Positions 1 to 8,816 are shown, counted from the first letter of the stretch. The stretch: DNA of 64,000 nt from VRUE01 sp963699215 (GCA_963699215.1 OY969422.1:620001-684000), one strand, 5' to 3'. The notes: generated by a model from the letters alone, not told the origin. A program made the numbers and translations.

Positions 1-799
1 CGGTTCTCGCGCACGACCTCGCGCATCTCCTCGGACATTTCCGCCAGCGTTTCGGCGTCGACCGCGTAGGGATGGAGGGCGACGGCGTCGAAGCTCGCCT
101 CGATCCCGGGCGAGCGGTAGAGGGCCGCGAGGAAGTCGGCCGCGTCCATGCCGCGCCGCCCCCCTCGTCCGGTTCGCCGAAGAGACCGCTGAGCAGGACG
201 GTCGCACCGGGGTCGACCGCTTTGACCGCGCGGCTGGCCAGCTTCAGAGCACGCGCGTAGCGGGGCACCGAGACGGGGAAGGCGAAGTAGAAGAAGTTCG
301 CCTCGTTCCAGATCTGCCAGGTGCGGATCGGCATCCTCGGCAGCGGCTCGGCGCTGCCCGGCCCGTGCTCGAGCCAGAAGCTGCCGCGCGGGCCGTAGCG
401 TTCGACCGCGGCCCCGACGAAGGCACTCCAGGCGGCGCGCTGGCGAGCGTTGGAGACGGGCAGGGTCGTGAACTTGCGGGCGAGCCAGTCCGGCGTCGCG
501 TAGAAGAAGGGCAGCACGGTCAGCCGGCGACGGGCGGCGGTGGCGACGACTTCGTCGGTACTCGTCCAGACGTAGCCACCCTGCGACTCGGGCTGCAGCC
601 CGCTCCAGGCGAATGGCCAGCGCACGCTGCCGATCCCCCCCGCGCGCATGTACTCGGCGTCGGTGTCGGTCAGCGCGGTCTGCGGCGCGATGCCGAAGAA
701 GCTTCGCGGCGCCCGCGGGGCCTTGCCGCCGGCGTCCGCGGCGGAGAGGGTCAGCGCGGCCGCGAGGGCGGCGATCAGTGCGATCTTCTTCGTCTTCAT
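1..799 (-). CDS. Secreted glycoside hydrolase (cellulase/GH39-like TIM barrel), partial and frameshifted
   Basis: The gene starts at ATG 799 and runs off the left edge, so only the N-terminal part is present. The start MKTKKIALIAALAAALTLSA is a signal peptide, so the enzyme is exported. The mature part reads as a TIM-barrel glycosidase: FFGIAPQ, then VRWPFAWSGLQP, then IRTWQIWNEANFF, where the WNE motif marks the acid/base Glu of clan-A enzymes. The frame breaks in a run of C at about 157-164. After the break the other frame continues as MDAADFLAALYRSPG and ALHPYAVDAETL, which fits the next barrel strands, so one extra base is likely. Substrate cannot be read from this fragment. Confidence 0.6.
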   Translation of the reverse strand, partial: MKTKKIALIAALAAALTLSAADAGGKAPRAPRSFFGIAPQTALTDTDAEYMRAGGIGSVRWPFAWSGLQPESQGGYVWTSTDEVVATAARRRLTVLPFFYATPDWLARKFTTLPVSNARQRAAWSAFVGAAVERYGPRGSFWLEHGPGSAEPLPRMPIRTWQIWNEANFFYFAFPVSVPRYARALKLASRAVKAVDPGATVLLSGLFGEPDEGGGAAWTRPTSSRPSTARPGSRRASTPSPSIPTRSTPKRWRKCPRRCARSCART

Positions 800-806
800 C
801 CAGCGC

Positions 807-1274
807 TCAGTAGGAGCCGCCAAGCTTACGGTGGTCCCAGGTCGCCACCCGCCGCGGCCTGAAGTGGATCGCCACCCGTTTCGGGGCCTGCGCTTCGAGC
901 GCCGCCTTGGCGTCGCCCTCCACCGAGTCGATCCCTTCTGCGTAGCGCACGGTCAGCTCCTCAGCGAACCCGATCACGGTCTCGAAGTCGCGGTGTATCT
1001 CCGCCTCGGCCTCGATCATCGCGCCGCGCAGCTCGCCGTACTCGTGGCCGGTCTCGAGCAGCACGGTCGCCCGCGGGTCGCGTTCCAGGTTGCGCACCTT
1101 CTGCGATTTCGCGTAGGTCCAGATCCAGATCTCGCCGTCGCGCGGCACGAACCAGAGCGGCATCGAGTGCGGCCAGCCGTGCGGCCCGTTCGAGCTGACG
1201 ATCGCCACGCGCTCGCCCTGCATCAGCTCCAGCAGCTCCCTGTCGCTCAGCTTGATCTGGTCGCGCCGGCTCAT
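807..1274 (-). CDS. Pyridoxamine 5'-phosphate oxidase-fold (split-barrel flavin/F420) protein
   Basis: A 155-residue protein from ATG 1274. The opening LSDRELLELMQGERVAIVSS followed by GWPHSMPLWFV and VRNLERDPRATVLLETG is the typical split beta-barrel pattern that binds FMN or F420. Proteins of this size in actinobacteria are usually small oxidoreductases or F420-dependent reductases. It lies 11 bases downstream of the GlxA-type regulator on the same strand, so the two may be co-transcribed. Cofactor choice and substrate cannot be decided from the sequence. Confidence 0.75.
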   Translation of the reverse strand: MSRRDQIKLSDRELLELMQGERVAIVSSNGPHGWPHSMPLWFVPRDGEIWIWTYAKSQKVRNLERDPRATVLLETGHEYGELRGAMIEAEAEIHRDFETVIGFAEELTVRYAEGIDSVEGDAKAALEAQAPKRVAIHFRPRRVATWDHRKLGGSY

Positions 1275-1285
1275 CCGCCGTGACT

Positions 1286-2248
1286 CTACGCGGCGCGGAG
1301 CGGCACCGGCCGGAAGGAGCGTCGGTAGGCGGTCGGGGTGGTCGCGGTGGCGCGGCGGAAGTGCTCGCGCAGCGAGGCGGCCGTGCCGAAGCCGGCCCGC
1401 CAGGCGACGGCGTCGATCGACAGGTCCGACTCCTCCAGCAGGCGCTGCGACTCCAGCACCCGCTGGGCGAGCAGCCAGCGCAGCGGCGTCGTCCCGGTCT
1501 CGGCGCGGAAGCGGCGGGCGAAGGTGCGCGGGCTGACCCCGGCGTGGCGGGCCATCGCGGCGACGTCTAGCGGGTCGGCGAGCCGCTCGGCGGCCCAGCG
1601 GCGCGTCGCCTCCAGCGAGCCGGGCTCGCCCAGCGGCGGGCGCTTGATGAACTGCGCCTGGCCGCCCTCGCGATGGGGCGCGGCGACCATGCGGCGGGCG
1701 ACGCGCTCGCCGGCGGCGGCGCCGAAGTCCTTGCGCACGACGTGCAGGCAGAGGTCGATGCCGGCGCTGAGCCCGGCGGAGGTCATCGTCTCGCCCTCGT
1801 CGACGTAGAGCGCCGCGGGGTCGACCTCGACCCGCGGGAAGAGCTCCGCCAGTTGCTCGGCGTGGGCCCAGTGAGTCGTGGCCCGGCGCCCGTCGAGCAG
1901 CCCGGCGTGGGCCAGCGCGAACGCGCCGGTGCAGACCGAGAGCACGCGCGCGCCGCGCTCGGCGGCGGCGCGCAGCGCCGCGGTGACCGGCGCAGGCGGC
2001 CGGTCCAGCACGGCGAAGTAGCCGGGGACGACGACGGTGTCCGCGGCCTCGAGCGCGTCGAGCCCGCGTCCGGGCTCGATCCCGAAGCCGGTCGTCGTGG
2101 AAACCCGGGCGCCGTCCTGCGAGCAGCACGTCACCTCGTAAAAGGGCGTGCCGTCGGCGGCCGAGGCGGCGATGAAGACCTGGGTCGCCGCGGTCAGGTC
2201 GAAGGCGACGAGCCCGTCGAGGCAGAGGGCGGCGACGCGGTGGGTCAA
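1286..2248 (-). CDS. GlxA family transcriptional regulator (DJ-1/PfpI domain plus AraC HTH)
   Basis: A regulator of about 320 aa. The N-terminal half is a class I amidotransferase-like DJ-1/PfpI fold: VAALCLDGLVAFDL, then SVCTGAFALAHAGLLDGR, then TTHWAHAEQL; the Cys elbow is present. The C-terminal half is an AraC DNA-binding domain with two HTH motifs (MARHAGVSPRTFARRFRAET and DAVAWRAGFGTAASLREHFR). The frame stays open far upstream, but TTG 2248, just ahead of the first DJ-1 strand, is the likely start. It is divergent from a separate DJ-1 protein at 2339, so the intergenic 90 bp probably holds promoters for both. Confidence 0.8.
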   Translation of the reverse strand: MTHRVAALCLDGLVAFDLTAATQVFIAASAADGTPFYEVTCCSQDGARVSTTTGFGIEPGRGLDALEAADTVVVPGYFAVLDRPPAPVTAALRAAAERGARVLSVCTGAFALAHAGLLDGRRATTHWAHAEQLAELFPRVEVDPAALYVDEGETMTSAGLSAGIDLCLHVVRKDFGAAAGERVARRMVAAPHREGGQAQFIKRPPLGEPGSLEATRRWAAERLADPLDVAAMARHAGVSPRTFARRFRAETGTTPLRWLLAQRVLESQRLLEESDLSIDAVAWRAGFGTAASLREHFRRATATTPTAYRRSFRPVPLRAA

Positions 2249-2338
2249 AGCTCGCGCTCCGTTGTCATGGCAGAAATCTAGCGAACATTGGCAATCCTGC
2301 CACTGGAAAGATCGGCCCGGCGCGGCGATGATCGAGCC

Positions 2339-2983
2339 ATGCAGATCGCGATCCTCCTCTACGAGAAGCTCACCGCGCTCGACGCGATCGGCCCCTACGA
2401 GGTGCTGCGCTCGGTGCCCGGCTGGGAGGTTCGCTTCGTCGGGACGGCGAAGGGCAACATCCGCACCGACAGCGGCGCCCTCGGACTGAGCGTCGACCAC
2501 ACGCTGGAGGAGACGAGCGAGCCCGACGTCGTCCTCGTCCCCGGCGGCGAGGGCAGCGAGGACGCGATGGTGGACGAGACCGTGCTCTCCTGGCTGCGCC
2601 GCGTCGACGAGCGGACCAAGTGGACGACCTCGGTCTGCACCGGCTCGCTGGTCCTCGCCGCCGCCGGCCTGCTGGAGGGCAAGCGGGCCACCTCGCACTG
2701 GCTCTTCCTCGAGCGCCTGGGCACGTTCGGCGCCGACCCGGTCGGCGGCCGCTTCGTCGAGGACGGCAAGGTCCTCACCGCAGCGGGCGTCTCGGCCGGA
2801 ATCGACATGGCCCTGCACCTGGTCGGCCGCGAGGCAGGTCCGGAGATCGCCCAGGCGATCCAGCTCGGGATCGAGTACGACCCCGAGCCTCCCTTCGACT
2901 CCGGCTCCCCCGAGAAAGCCTCGGACGAGATCGTCGAGCTGGTCACCGCCGTCAGCCGCGCTCAAACCGGCAGCCGTCACTGA
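2339..2983 (+). CDS. DJ-1/PfpI family protein
   Basis: A 214-aa stand-alone DJ-1/PfpI domain starting MQIAILLYEKLTALDAIGPY. The nucleophile elbow VCTGSLVLAAAGLLEGKRAT has the Cys of the family, and ATSHWLFLERL matches isonitrile hydratase-like members. It closely parallels the N-terminal domain of the divergent GlxA-type regulator but has no DNA-binding domain. The regulator probably controls it. Enzymatic role (hydratase, amidase or chaperone) is not determined by the sequence. Confidence 0.75.
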   Translation: MQIAILLYEKLTALDAIGPYEVLRSVPGWEVRFVGTAKGNIRTDSGALGLSVDHTLEETSEPDVVLVPGGEGSEDAMVDETVLSWLRRVDERTKWTTSVCTGSLVLAAAGLLEGKRATSHWLFLERLGTFGADPVGGRFVEDGKVLTAAGVSAGIDMALHLVGREAGPEIAQAIQLGIEYDPEPPFDSGSPEKASDEIVELVTAVSRAQTGSRH

Positions 2984-3087
2984 ATTTTTCGATTGTGCGC
3001 GCCATTCGCGCGCCGGAGGCGACTAGCGTCGCCGCATGGAGCTCCGCACGAGCAGCCCTCCAGCGATCCGGCCACTCGCCAGTGCTA

Positions 3088-3122
3088 ACGTACGTACGTC
3101 TTATCTAGATTACGTACGTACG
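3088..3122. promoter_or_regulatory. Candidate toxin-antitoxin operator: two ACGT-repeat palindromes
   Basis: ACGTACGTACGT (3088-3099) and ACGTACGTACG (3112-3122) flank an A/T-rich spacer containing TCTAGA-like sequence. Each arm is self-complementary, and together they form a larger inverted repeat ending 18 bp before the antitoxin ATG. Antitoxins of PHD type usually bind such paired palindromes in their own promoter, so autoregulation is inferred from position and symmetry. Confidence 0.55.
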
Positions 3123-3140
3123 CTTCCACTGGAGGATCCA

Positions 3141-3374
3141 ATGGCGATCAGCGCATCGAAATTGCGAGCCAACGTCTACCGGCTGCTCGACGAGGTCCTC
3201 GAGACCGGCAAGCCGCTGGAGATCGAGCGCAACGGCAGGACGCTCGTGATCGCGCCCAGGGAGAGGGGGTCGATCTGGGATCGGCTGCCTCGTCGCGAGG
3301 GCTTCATCGTCGGAGATCCCGACGAGCTGATCCATATCGACTGGTCCTCGGAGTGGAACCCTGATCCAAATTGA
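3141..3374 (+). CDS. PHD/YefM-type antitoxin
   Basis: A 77-aa protein starting at ATG 3141, eight bases after a GGAGG-like site. MAISASKLRANVYRLLDEVL followed by GKPLEIERNGRTLVIAP is the standard N-terminal fold of PHD/YefM antitoxins. The C-terminal part (DWSSEWNPDPN) would be the segment that inhibits the toxin. It overlaps the start of the PIN-domain gene, the normal arrangement of a type II toxin-antitoxin pair, and two palindromes lie just upstream. Confidence 0.8.
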   Translation: MAISASKLRANVYRLLDEVLETGKPLEIERNGRTLVIAPRERGSIWDRLPRREGFIVGDPDELIHIDWSSEWNPDPN

Positions 3375-3738
3375 CACCCATATCGTCGGCTGGCTGTATG
3401 AGGGCCAGGAGCAGCGCATCCCCGCGGCAACCCGAGCGCGATTGGAGGCCGAGGCCCTGTTCGTCTCGCCGATCGTCGGGCTCGAGCTGACCTACCTCTA
3501 CGAAATCGGCCGGGTTTCCGAACCCGCATCGGCACCGCTTTCGGCGTTGCGACGAGCGCTCGGGCTGGAGGTTGCAGATGTCTCAGTCGCGGAGCTGGTG
3601 CAGGCGGCCGCAGACCTCTCCTGGACGCGCGACCCGTTCGACCGGCTGATCGCCGCGCACGCAATCGTGGCCAACGCATCTCTGGTCACGGCCGACGAGG
3701 CGATCCGGGAGAACCTCTCGCAGGCAACGTGGGGTTGA
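3361..3738 (+). CDS. PIN-domain (VapC-like) toxin ribonuclease
   Basis: The frame reads LIQIDTHIVGWLYEGQE at its beginning, giving the first acidic residue of the PIN active site. VGLELTYLYEIGR carries the second, and RDPFDRLIAAHAIVANASLV the Asp cluster (TRDPFDR) and TADEAI end. The full domain needs the start near 3361, where the codon is CTG and lies inside the end of the antitoxin gene. The next standard start (TTG 3442) would remove the first catalytic Asp. Translational coupling with a rare start is therefore likely. Expected to be an Mg-dependent RNase held inactive by the upstream antitoxin. Confidence 0.75.
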   Translation: MIQIDTHIVGWLYEGQEQRIPAATRARLEAEALFVSPIVGLELTYLYEIGRVSEPASAPLSALRRALGLEVADVSVAELVQAAADLSWTRDPFDRLIAAHAIVANASLVTADEAIRENLSQATWG

Positions 3739-3765
3739 AACGGCCGTCCCTCCCGAGTCGCGCGC

Positions 3766-5484
3766 CTACCTCAGCCTGAGCTGCTGGCCGACGCGACCGC
3801 CTGGGATCGCGACGAGCAGGTGGGCCTGCGGCCGGGCTGCGCCGCGGGTCAGCAGACGGCCGCGGGGGCCGAGAGGAAGGCGGAAGGTGTGCGAGTTGCC
3901 GCCGGTGAGCTGGAAGCCGCGCCGCGCGAGCGACCTGCGCACCATCCTCGTCCTCACCCGCGACCTGCCCCGGCGGCGGACGACCGTGCGCTGCCTGACC
4001 CGGACGCGGACCAAGATCTGCCCCGGGCACTGGGTTCCCGCAGGCCACTCGCAACGGACGCTGACTCGGATCGCGTTGCCGCCCGCCTTCGCCCGCAGCA
4101 ACGAGATCGGGACCGGCACACCGACGCTGCGGCAGCCGAGCAGCTCGTCGGAGCCGGGCCCGATGTCGAGCGCGTAGACGCAGAGGCGCTGCCTGCCGCT
4201 GCCGACCACCGGGAAGCTGACGTCGAAGCCGTGGGCAGTGCCGGCCTGCGGGTAGATCAGGGGGAGGTCGCCGCGCTGCTGTTCTGCGATCGGCCCGAGC
4301 TCGTAGCGCGAGGCGGTGGCTTCGCTCGCCTTGCCGCCGAGGTAGGCGCGAATCGAGAGTGGCTTCAGCGGCGCGTTCGGGTCGAAGGCCCAGCCGGAGA
4401 TCTGCACCTGCCCAGGCGCGGGCGAGCTGACGACGTCGAAGCTCCCCCGCGGGTCGTCGCCGGAGGATGCCGTCCCCGCGGTTGCCCCTTCGACGTAGTT
4501 GCTGTCGATGTTGATCGTCACGCCGCCCCAGGTCTCGTCGTGACCGCCGCGGTACTGGTGGATGCGCTGGTGTTCGCTCCAGGCGCTGGCCGGGACGTAG
4601 GGGTCGCTGGTGCTGGCGCGGCCGTTCCAGTTGGCGATCCAGATGTCGTCCGGCTGGGGGTAGCTGCTGCCGAGCCGGGAGACCAGGTCGGCGATGCCAG
4701 AGGCGCTGCTGCTGTAGACGCCGGAGTCGTAGCCGAGCGCGTGCAGGCGCGTGGTCCAGGCGGCGAGGAAGGTCAGCGTCGCGGTGCTGGCGCTGGCGGT
4801 GCGCGTGTAGCTCTCCATGTCGAAGTAGATCGGGCTGCCCTCGCCGATCCCGACCAGCTGCGCCTGGCCGACCGCGTCGCTGGCTGCCGCCGTGCCCTGC
4901 GAGGAGGCGGAGCCCGTGCTCAACGTCGCGCACGACGTGCAGCTCGAGGTCGGCGCCTGCAGGCCGACGTAGGTCGGGATCAGGCTCCAGCCGGCGGCGA
5001 TCTGCGCGGCGACCCAGCTCGCCGTCAGGTTCGGCTGCGAGCAGCCGCGGTTGAGCCCGCCGATGTAGACGCCGACCGCGCGGAAGGGGGAGTCGCCCCA
5101 GGCGGACATCGATCGCCGCGAGGGCGCCGTGCAGGCATCGAAGCCGAAGCCGGTGAACTCGGATGCCGCGGAGAGGGTCGCCGGCGCGACCCGGCTCGCC
5201 TGCGCCCGCGCCCGCGACGCACGCGCCCTGGCGCCTGGGTCGACGAGGATCGCCCGCCGCCGCCCGATCGCGCTCGCCGGGCAGCGCTGCCTCGGTCTCG
5301 GCGCGCCGAGATACACCGCCTTGCGGTCAAGCCGCACGCAGGCCTGTGGCCGCTCGGCCAGCCGGATCACCGGCCAGCCGGCGGGCACGGCGACCCGCTC
5401 CCCGTTGAAGGGGACGGTCTTCGCGCTGGCGCTCGCGGGCAGAGCCACGGCCAGCGTCGCCAGGCATAAGACGAGGCGCCGCAT
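3766..5484 (-). CDS. Secreted DUF1906 (Rv2525c-like glycoside-hydrolase-like) protein
   Basis: A 572-aa exported protein with signal peptide (MRRLVLCLATLAVALPASAS). Residues from about 110 to 330 form the DUF1906 barrel: GFGFDACTAPS, then VGVYIGGLNRGCSQ, then LIPTYVGLQ, then IYFDMESY, then DIWIANWNG, and HQYRGGHDETWGGVTINID. The family resembles glycosidases and lysozyme-like enzymes acting at the envelope (Rv2525c is the mycobacterial example). The rest is a beta-rich C-terminal region ending in an Arg-rich tail. A 128-bp gap holding a strong hairpin separates it from the penicillin acylase gene upstream. Confidence 0.75.
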   Translation of the reverse strand: MRRLVLCLATLAVALPASASAKTVPFNGERVAVPAGWPVIRLAERPQACVRLDRKAVYLGAPRPRQRCPASAIGRRRAILVDPGARARASRARAQASRVAPATLSAASEFTGFGFDACTAPSRRSMSAWGDSPFRAVGVYIGGLNRGCSQPNLTASWVAAQIAAGWSLIPTYVGLQAPTSSCTSCATLSTGSASSQGTAAASDAVGQAQLVGIGEGSPIYFDMESYTRTASASTATLTFLAAWTTRLHALGYDSGVYSSSASGIADLVSRLGSSYPQPDDIWIANWNGRASTSDPYVPASAWSEHQRIHQYRGGHDETWGGVTINIDSNYVEGATAGTASSGDDPRGSFDVVSSPAPGQVQISGWAFDPNAPLKPLSIRAYLGGKASEATASRYELGPIAEQQRGDLPLIYPQAGTAHGFDVSFPVVGSGRQRLCVYALDIGPGSDELLGCRSVGVPVPISLLRAKAGGNAIRVSVRCEWPAGTQCPGQILVRVRVRQRTVVRRRGRSRVRTRMVRRSLARRGFQLTGGNSHTFRLPLGPRGRLLTRGAARPQAHLLVAIPGGRVGQQLRLR

Positions 5485-5545
5485 CTACTCCCCAACCATT
5501 CCATCCCCCGAACGTTTCGGCCCTAACCGATCCGAGCCGCAAGAA

Positions 5546-5595
5546 GACGTGCCGCGAGTTGAGTACCCATAGGGACCTCGAACTCGCGGCACGTC
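5546..5595. terminator. Hairpin E1 (15-bp perfect stem, 20-nt loop)
   Basis: GACGTGCCGCGAGTT (5546-5560) pairs perfectly with 5581-5595 around a 20-nt loop. It lies 17 bp beyond the stop of the penicillin acylase gene, as a terminator would, but there is no T-run. On the minus strand the loop contains CCCTATGGGTACTC. The same stem and 18 of 20 loop bases recur in inverse orientation at 23138-23181. Confidence 0.65.
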
Positions 5596-5612
5596 CCCTC
5601 AGGGATGGAAGG

Positions 5613-8000
5613 TCAGACGGGCGGGACGAGGTCCAACTCGCGCCAAGGGCCCTCGCCGGCCATCGGCTGGGTGCGGCCGTCGAGCCAATCGGCCTGGAGG
5701 TCGTCGTAGTGGGGGCTTGCGGGATGACCGGACTGGCCGGTGAACATCTGCCAGCGGGACCGGTCCGGGCTCATCGGGTCGCCGACCATGCGCCAGCTCG
5801 GCGCCCAGACCGCCTTGTAAGGATCGTTGGGGTCGTAGGCGATCTGGCTCACGGTCTCCTGGGCGCCGCCGGCCCGCAGGCGGCGGTTGAGCAGCTTGCG
5901 CAGCAGCGGGTTGGCCTCGCCGAGCGGGTGGGGGAACTCCATCTCGTGGACGTGGCCCCAGCGCCAGCCCTCGGGGTCGGGGCCGAAGCGGTCGCTGAGG
6001 TCGTCGAGCGCCCCAGCCAGCGCCTCCAGCACGAGCTCGTCCCAGGGGCGGCCGATCAGCTCCTCGTCGCCCTCCTCCCAGAGGTCCATCAGGTGCGAGT
6101 GCCAACGCCAGGGCGAGGTGATGTGCGGCATGAAGCCGTTGTCGGCGCGGTCGAGCCAGCGCTCGCAGAGATCGCGGTCGCCGATCGCGGCCCGAGCCAC
6201 CTCGCGCGCCAGTCGCAGCAGGAAGGCCTGGTAGATCGTGCCGGCGATCGAGTCCGGATCGAGGCGGCCGTCCCAGCTGCGCAGGCGCTCGACCGCGCTC
6301 AGCTCGCGCTGCCCCTTCGGCGAAAGCCGGCCCAGCCGGCGCGCCGCCTCCAGACCGGGGATCGAGAGGTTGTCGGACTGCATCGCCTCGAAGCCCTCGA
6401 CGTCGTGCTCGTCGCTCGCGCGCAGCAGCTCCTCGATTCGCCGCGCGCGGAAGCCGTCGAGCCACTCGCTGGTGATGTGGTGCGGATACTCGTCGCCGAC
6501 GATGCGGTTGTTGGCGGTAATCAGGAAGCCGCTCTCGGGGTCGGTCACCTCCGGCAGCTCGCCGTAGGGGACCGCCCCCTCCCACTCGAACTTCCCCTCC
6601 CAGCCGGGCTTGGGCAGGTCGGGACAGCCACCCTTGCGCAGCGGCAGGCGGCCGATCAGCTTGTACCCGATCGAGCCGTGGCGGTCGGCCCAGATCAGGT
6701 TGGAGGCAGGCGAGGTATGGCCCTCCAGCTTGGCAACCAGCTCCGGGCCGGAGTGGATCTCGTGCAGCTCGAACATCCCCTTGAAGGCGGTCGGCCGGTC
6801 GAGCGTGATCCAGCGCAGCGCCAGCGGCTCGGCCTCGTCGGCGCCAAGCGCCGTATTGACCAGCGGGCCGTGGTGGGTGATCCGCACGTCGAGGATCTCG
6901 GGCGCGCCGCGGCCCTTGACCGCGATCTCCTCGCGCACGATCTCGAGCGGCAGCCACTCCTCCTCGAACAGGTACCGGTCGCCCTCGACCCGCTCGACGA
7001 AGAGATCCTGGACGTCGGCCATCACGTTGGTGAAGGTCCAGCAGACGTCGTTGTTCTGTCCCATGTAGACGCCGGGCATCCCCGGCAGAGAGGCGCCACG
7101 GACGAAGCGGTCGCCGAGCGTGAGGCCGACCTGGTACCAGATGCCCGGCATGCTCTGCGGCAAATGAGGGTCGCCGGCGATCAGCGGCGAGCCGGTCGCG
7201 CTCAGACTTCCGCTTACGGCCCAGTTGTTGGAGCCGCTCGCCTCGGCGGCCATGCCGATCGAGCGGCGCACCGCGTCGATCTGCTCGGCCAGCCCGAGGC
7301 CGTCGCCGGACCAGGGTTCCTGGGTGACGACCGGGTTGTCAGCCGGGTAGCCGGGGTCGAGCCTGGCCGCGAGCTCGGGGCCGAGCTCGCGGGTCATGTC
7401 GGCGCGCAGCAGCTCCTTCTCCCAGTTGGTCGAGAGACCGAAGGCGAGCAGCTTGCCGAGGCCGAGGATGTCGACGGGGCGCCAGGGCTCGAACTCGAGC
7501 CGCAGCAGCTGCATCTCGAACGGCAACGCCTTGGCGCTCGCCGCGGCGGCGTTGACTCCCTCGCAGAAGCGCTCGAGCAGGGCGCGCAACTCGGGGTCGA
7601 GGGCCGCCGCCTCGCGCTCGGCCGTACGCCGCATACCCAGCGTGCGCATAAGCCGATCCACCGGCAGCCCCTCCTCACCGGCGAACTCCGAGACGCGGCC
7701 GGAGAGCGCGCGGCGGTAGAAGTCCATCTGCCAGAGCCGGTCCTGGCCGTGGCAGAAGCCCTCGGCGAACCAGAGGTCGGCGGCGCTGCCAGCCTCGATG
7801 TGCGGGACGCCCCAGCGGTCGCGCCGCACCCGCACCGGCCCTTCCAGCCCCTCCAGCTCGATCGTCCCCTCCTGCTTCGGCAACGGCCGGCGCGCGAGCC
7901 AGTGCCAGGCGGCAGCCGTCGCCGCCGCAGCCAGACCGGTGCCCACGGCACCCGCAAAGAGACCAGTTCGTGCCGCGCGCCCGGGGTTCACCCCAGCCAC
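5613..8000 (-). CDS. Penicillin acylase family N-terminal nucleophile hydrolase
   Basis: A 795-aa protein of the penicillin G/V acylase and AHL/cephalosporin acylase superfamily. These are made as one precursor that self-cleaves to expose an N-terminal Ser. The N-terminus has a membrane/signal segment (TGLFAGAVGTGLAAAATAAA). The alpha part holds VRRDRWGVPHIEA and DRLWQMDFYRRALSGR. The cleavage site and nucleophile are in ASGSNNWAVSG, with Ser at about residue 257. GDPHLPQSMPGIWYQV and GMPGVYMGQNNDVCWTFTNV follow in the beta part. Length and motif order match complete family members. The substrate (N-acyl amide or lactone) is unknown. Confidence 0.9.
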   Translation of the reverse strand: MAGVNPGRAARTGLFAGAVGTGLAAAATAAAWHWLARRPLPKQEGTIELEGLEGPVRVRRDRWGVPHIEAGSAADLWFAEGFCHGQDRLWQMDFYRRALSGRVSEFAGEEGLPVDRLMRTLGMRRTAEREAAALDPELRALLERFCEGVNAAAASAKALPFEMQLLRLEFEPWRPVDILGLGKLLAFGLSTNWEKELLRADMTRELGPELAARLDPGYPADNPVVTQEPWSGDGLGLAEQIDAVRRSIGMAAEASGSNNWAVSGSLSATGSPLIAGDPHLPQSMPGIWYQVGLTLGDRFVRGASLPGMPGVYMGQNNDVCWTFTNVMADVQDLFVERVEGDRYLFEEEWLPLEIVREEIAVKGRGAPEILDVRITHHGPLVNTALGADEAEPLALRWITLDRPTAFKGMFELHEIHSGPELVAKLEGHTSPASNLIWADRHGSIGYKLIGRLPLRKGGCPDLPKPGWEGKFEWEGAVPYGELPEVTDPESGFLITANNRIVGDEYPHHITSEWLDGFRARRIEELLRASDEHDVEGFEAMQSDNLSIPGLEAARRLGRLSPKGQRELSAVERLRSWDGRLDPDSIAGTIYQAFLLRLAREVARAAIGDRDLCERWLDRADNGFMPHITSPWRWHSHLMDLWEEGDEELIGRPWDELVLEALAGALDDLSDRFGPDPEGWRWGHVHEMEFPHPLGEANPLLRKLLNRRLRAGGAQETVSQIAYDPNDPYKAVWAPSWRMVGDPMSPDRSRWQMFTGQSGHPASPHYDDLQADWLDGRTQPMAGEGPWRELDLVPPV

Positions 8001-8025
8001 ATTACTGGCTGGCTAGCCAGGACTG

Positions 8026-8074
8026 GTTCCGGTGCGCTTTTTGTCCCCTATACGTACATAAGGCGCACCGGAAC
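8026..8074. terminator. Hairpin E2 (12-bp stem, 25-nt loop)
   Basis: GTTCCGGTGCGC (8026-8037) pairs perfectly with 8063-8074. The loop contains TGTCCCCTATACGTAC, resembling the CCCTATGGGTAC loop of E1, E3 and E4. It starts 8 bp after the MBL gene stop (minus strand) and ends before the penicillin acylase start, so it is probably the MBL gene's terminator. Confidence 0.6.
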
Positions 8075-8081
8075 GGCAAGT

Positions 8082-8816
8082 TCACTCCCAGAGGTCGGCG
8101 GGCAGCCGGCCTTCCGCGTCGAGCTTCTGCAGGTGCGCCTCCATCACCAGCGCTGCCGCGAGACGGAGCTCGGTCGGGACATCGGACCAGGCCTCGGCGA
8201 GCAGCGCTTCCTTGGAGCGCTCGCCCCGCTCGAGTGCGGCTAGCAAGCGGCGCTCGCGCATCTCGCGGTGCTCGATGTACTCGGCCAGCTTCGCCGCCGG
8301 GTCGGTCACCCAGGGGCCGTGCCCGGGGCAGATCAGGGCCGGCGCCTCGGCTTGCACCAGGCGCAGCGACTCCATGTAGGACGCGAGCGAGCCGCCGTCC
8401 GGGGGGACGAAGGTCGAGCCCTCTCCCAGCACCAGGTCGCCGCTGAAGCAGACGCCGTCGGCGGTCAGGAAGCAGACGTGGTCGGCGGCGTGGCCGGGCG
8501 TCGCCAGAGCGCGCAGGCCACCGTGCTCCTCTCCTCCGGCCGGCAGCACGACATCGTCGAACCGCTCCGCCCCCGCCGCATGATCGCCGTGGCTGTGGGT
8601 GAGCAAGACCAAGCCGATACCGCCACGCTCCTCGGCGGCGGCACGCACCGCGTCGAGGTGTCCCGCGTCATCGGGCCCTGGATCGATCACCACACACGGA
8701 TCCGACCCATACAAGTAGGTGTTCGTCCCCGCCAGCGTCATCGGCCCCGGGTTGGGCGCCACGACCCTCAGAATCTCCGCATGCCCCGGTGCCTCCGTCA
8801 ATACGTCGTCACCCAC
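8082..8816 (-). CDS. MBL-fold metallo-hydrolase (LACTB2/glyoxalase II-like)
   Basis: A 244-aa metallo-beta-lactamase fold protein. LAGTNTYLYGSDPCVVIDPG is the first strand, LLTHSHGDHAAGAERF the HxHxDH zinc motif, ATPGHAADHVCF the next His, and FSGDLVLGEG the bridging Asp. ICPGHGPW carries the last His. The C-terminal helices (EYIEHREMRERRLLAALERG) match the LACTB2/ribonuclease-like subgroup. The substrate (thioester, phosphodiester or RNA) cannot be assigned. Confidence 0.85.
   Translation of the reverse strand: MGDDVLTEAPGHAEILRVVAPNPGPMTLAGTNTYLYGSDPCVVIDPGPDDAGHLDAVRAAAEERGGIGLVLLTHSHGDHAAGAERFDDVVLPAGGEEHGGLRALATPGHAADHVCFLTADGVCFSGDLVLGEGSTFVPPDGGSLASYMESLRLVQAEAPALICPGHGPWVTDPAAKLAEYIEHREMRERRLLAALERGERSKEALLAEAWSDVPTELRLAAALVMEAHLQKLDAEGRLPADLWE

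Noticed and set aside
5559..8243. Very long open frame on the plus strand opposite the penicillin acylase gene
   Set aside because: It is an antisense shadow of a gene with full family motifs, caused by high GC content; it has no recognisable motif of its own.
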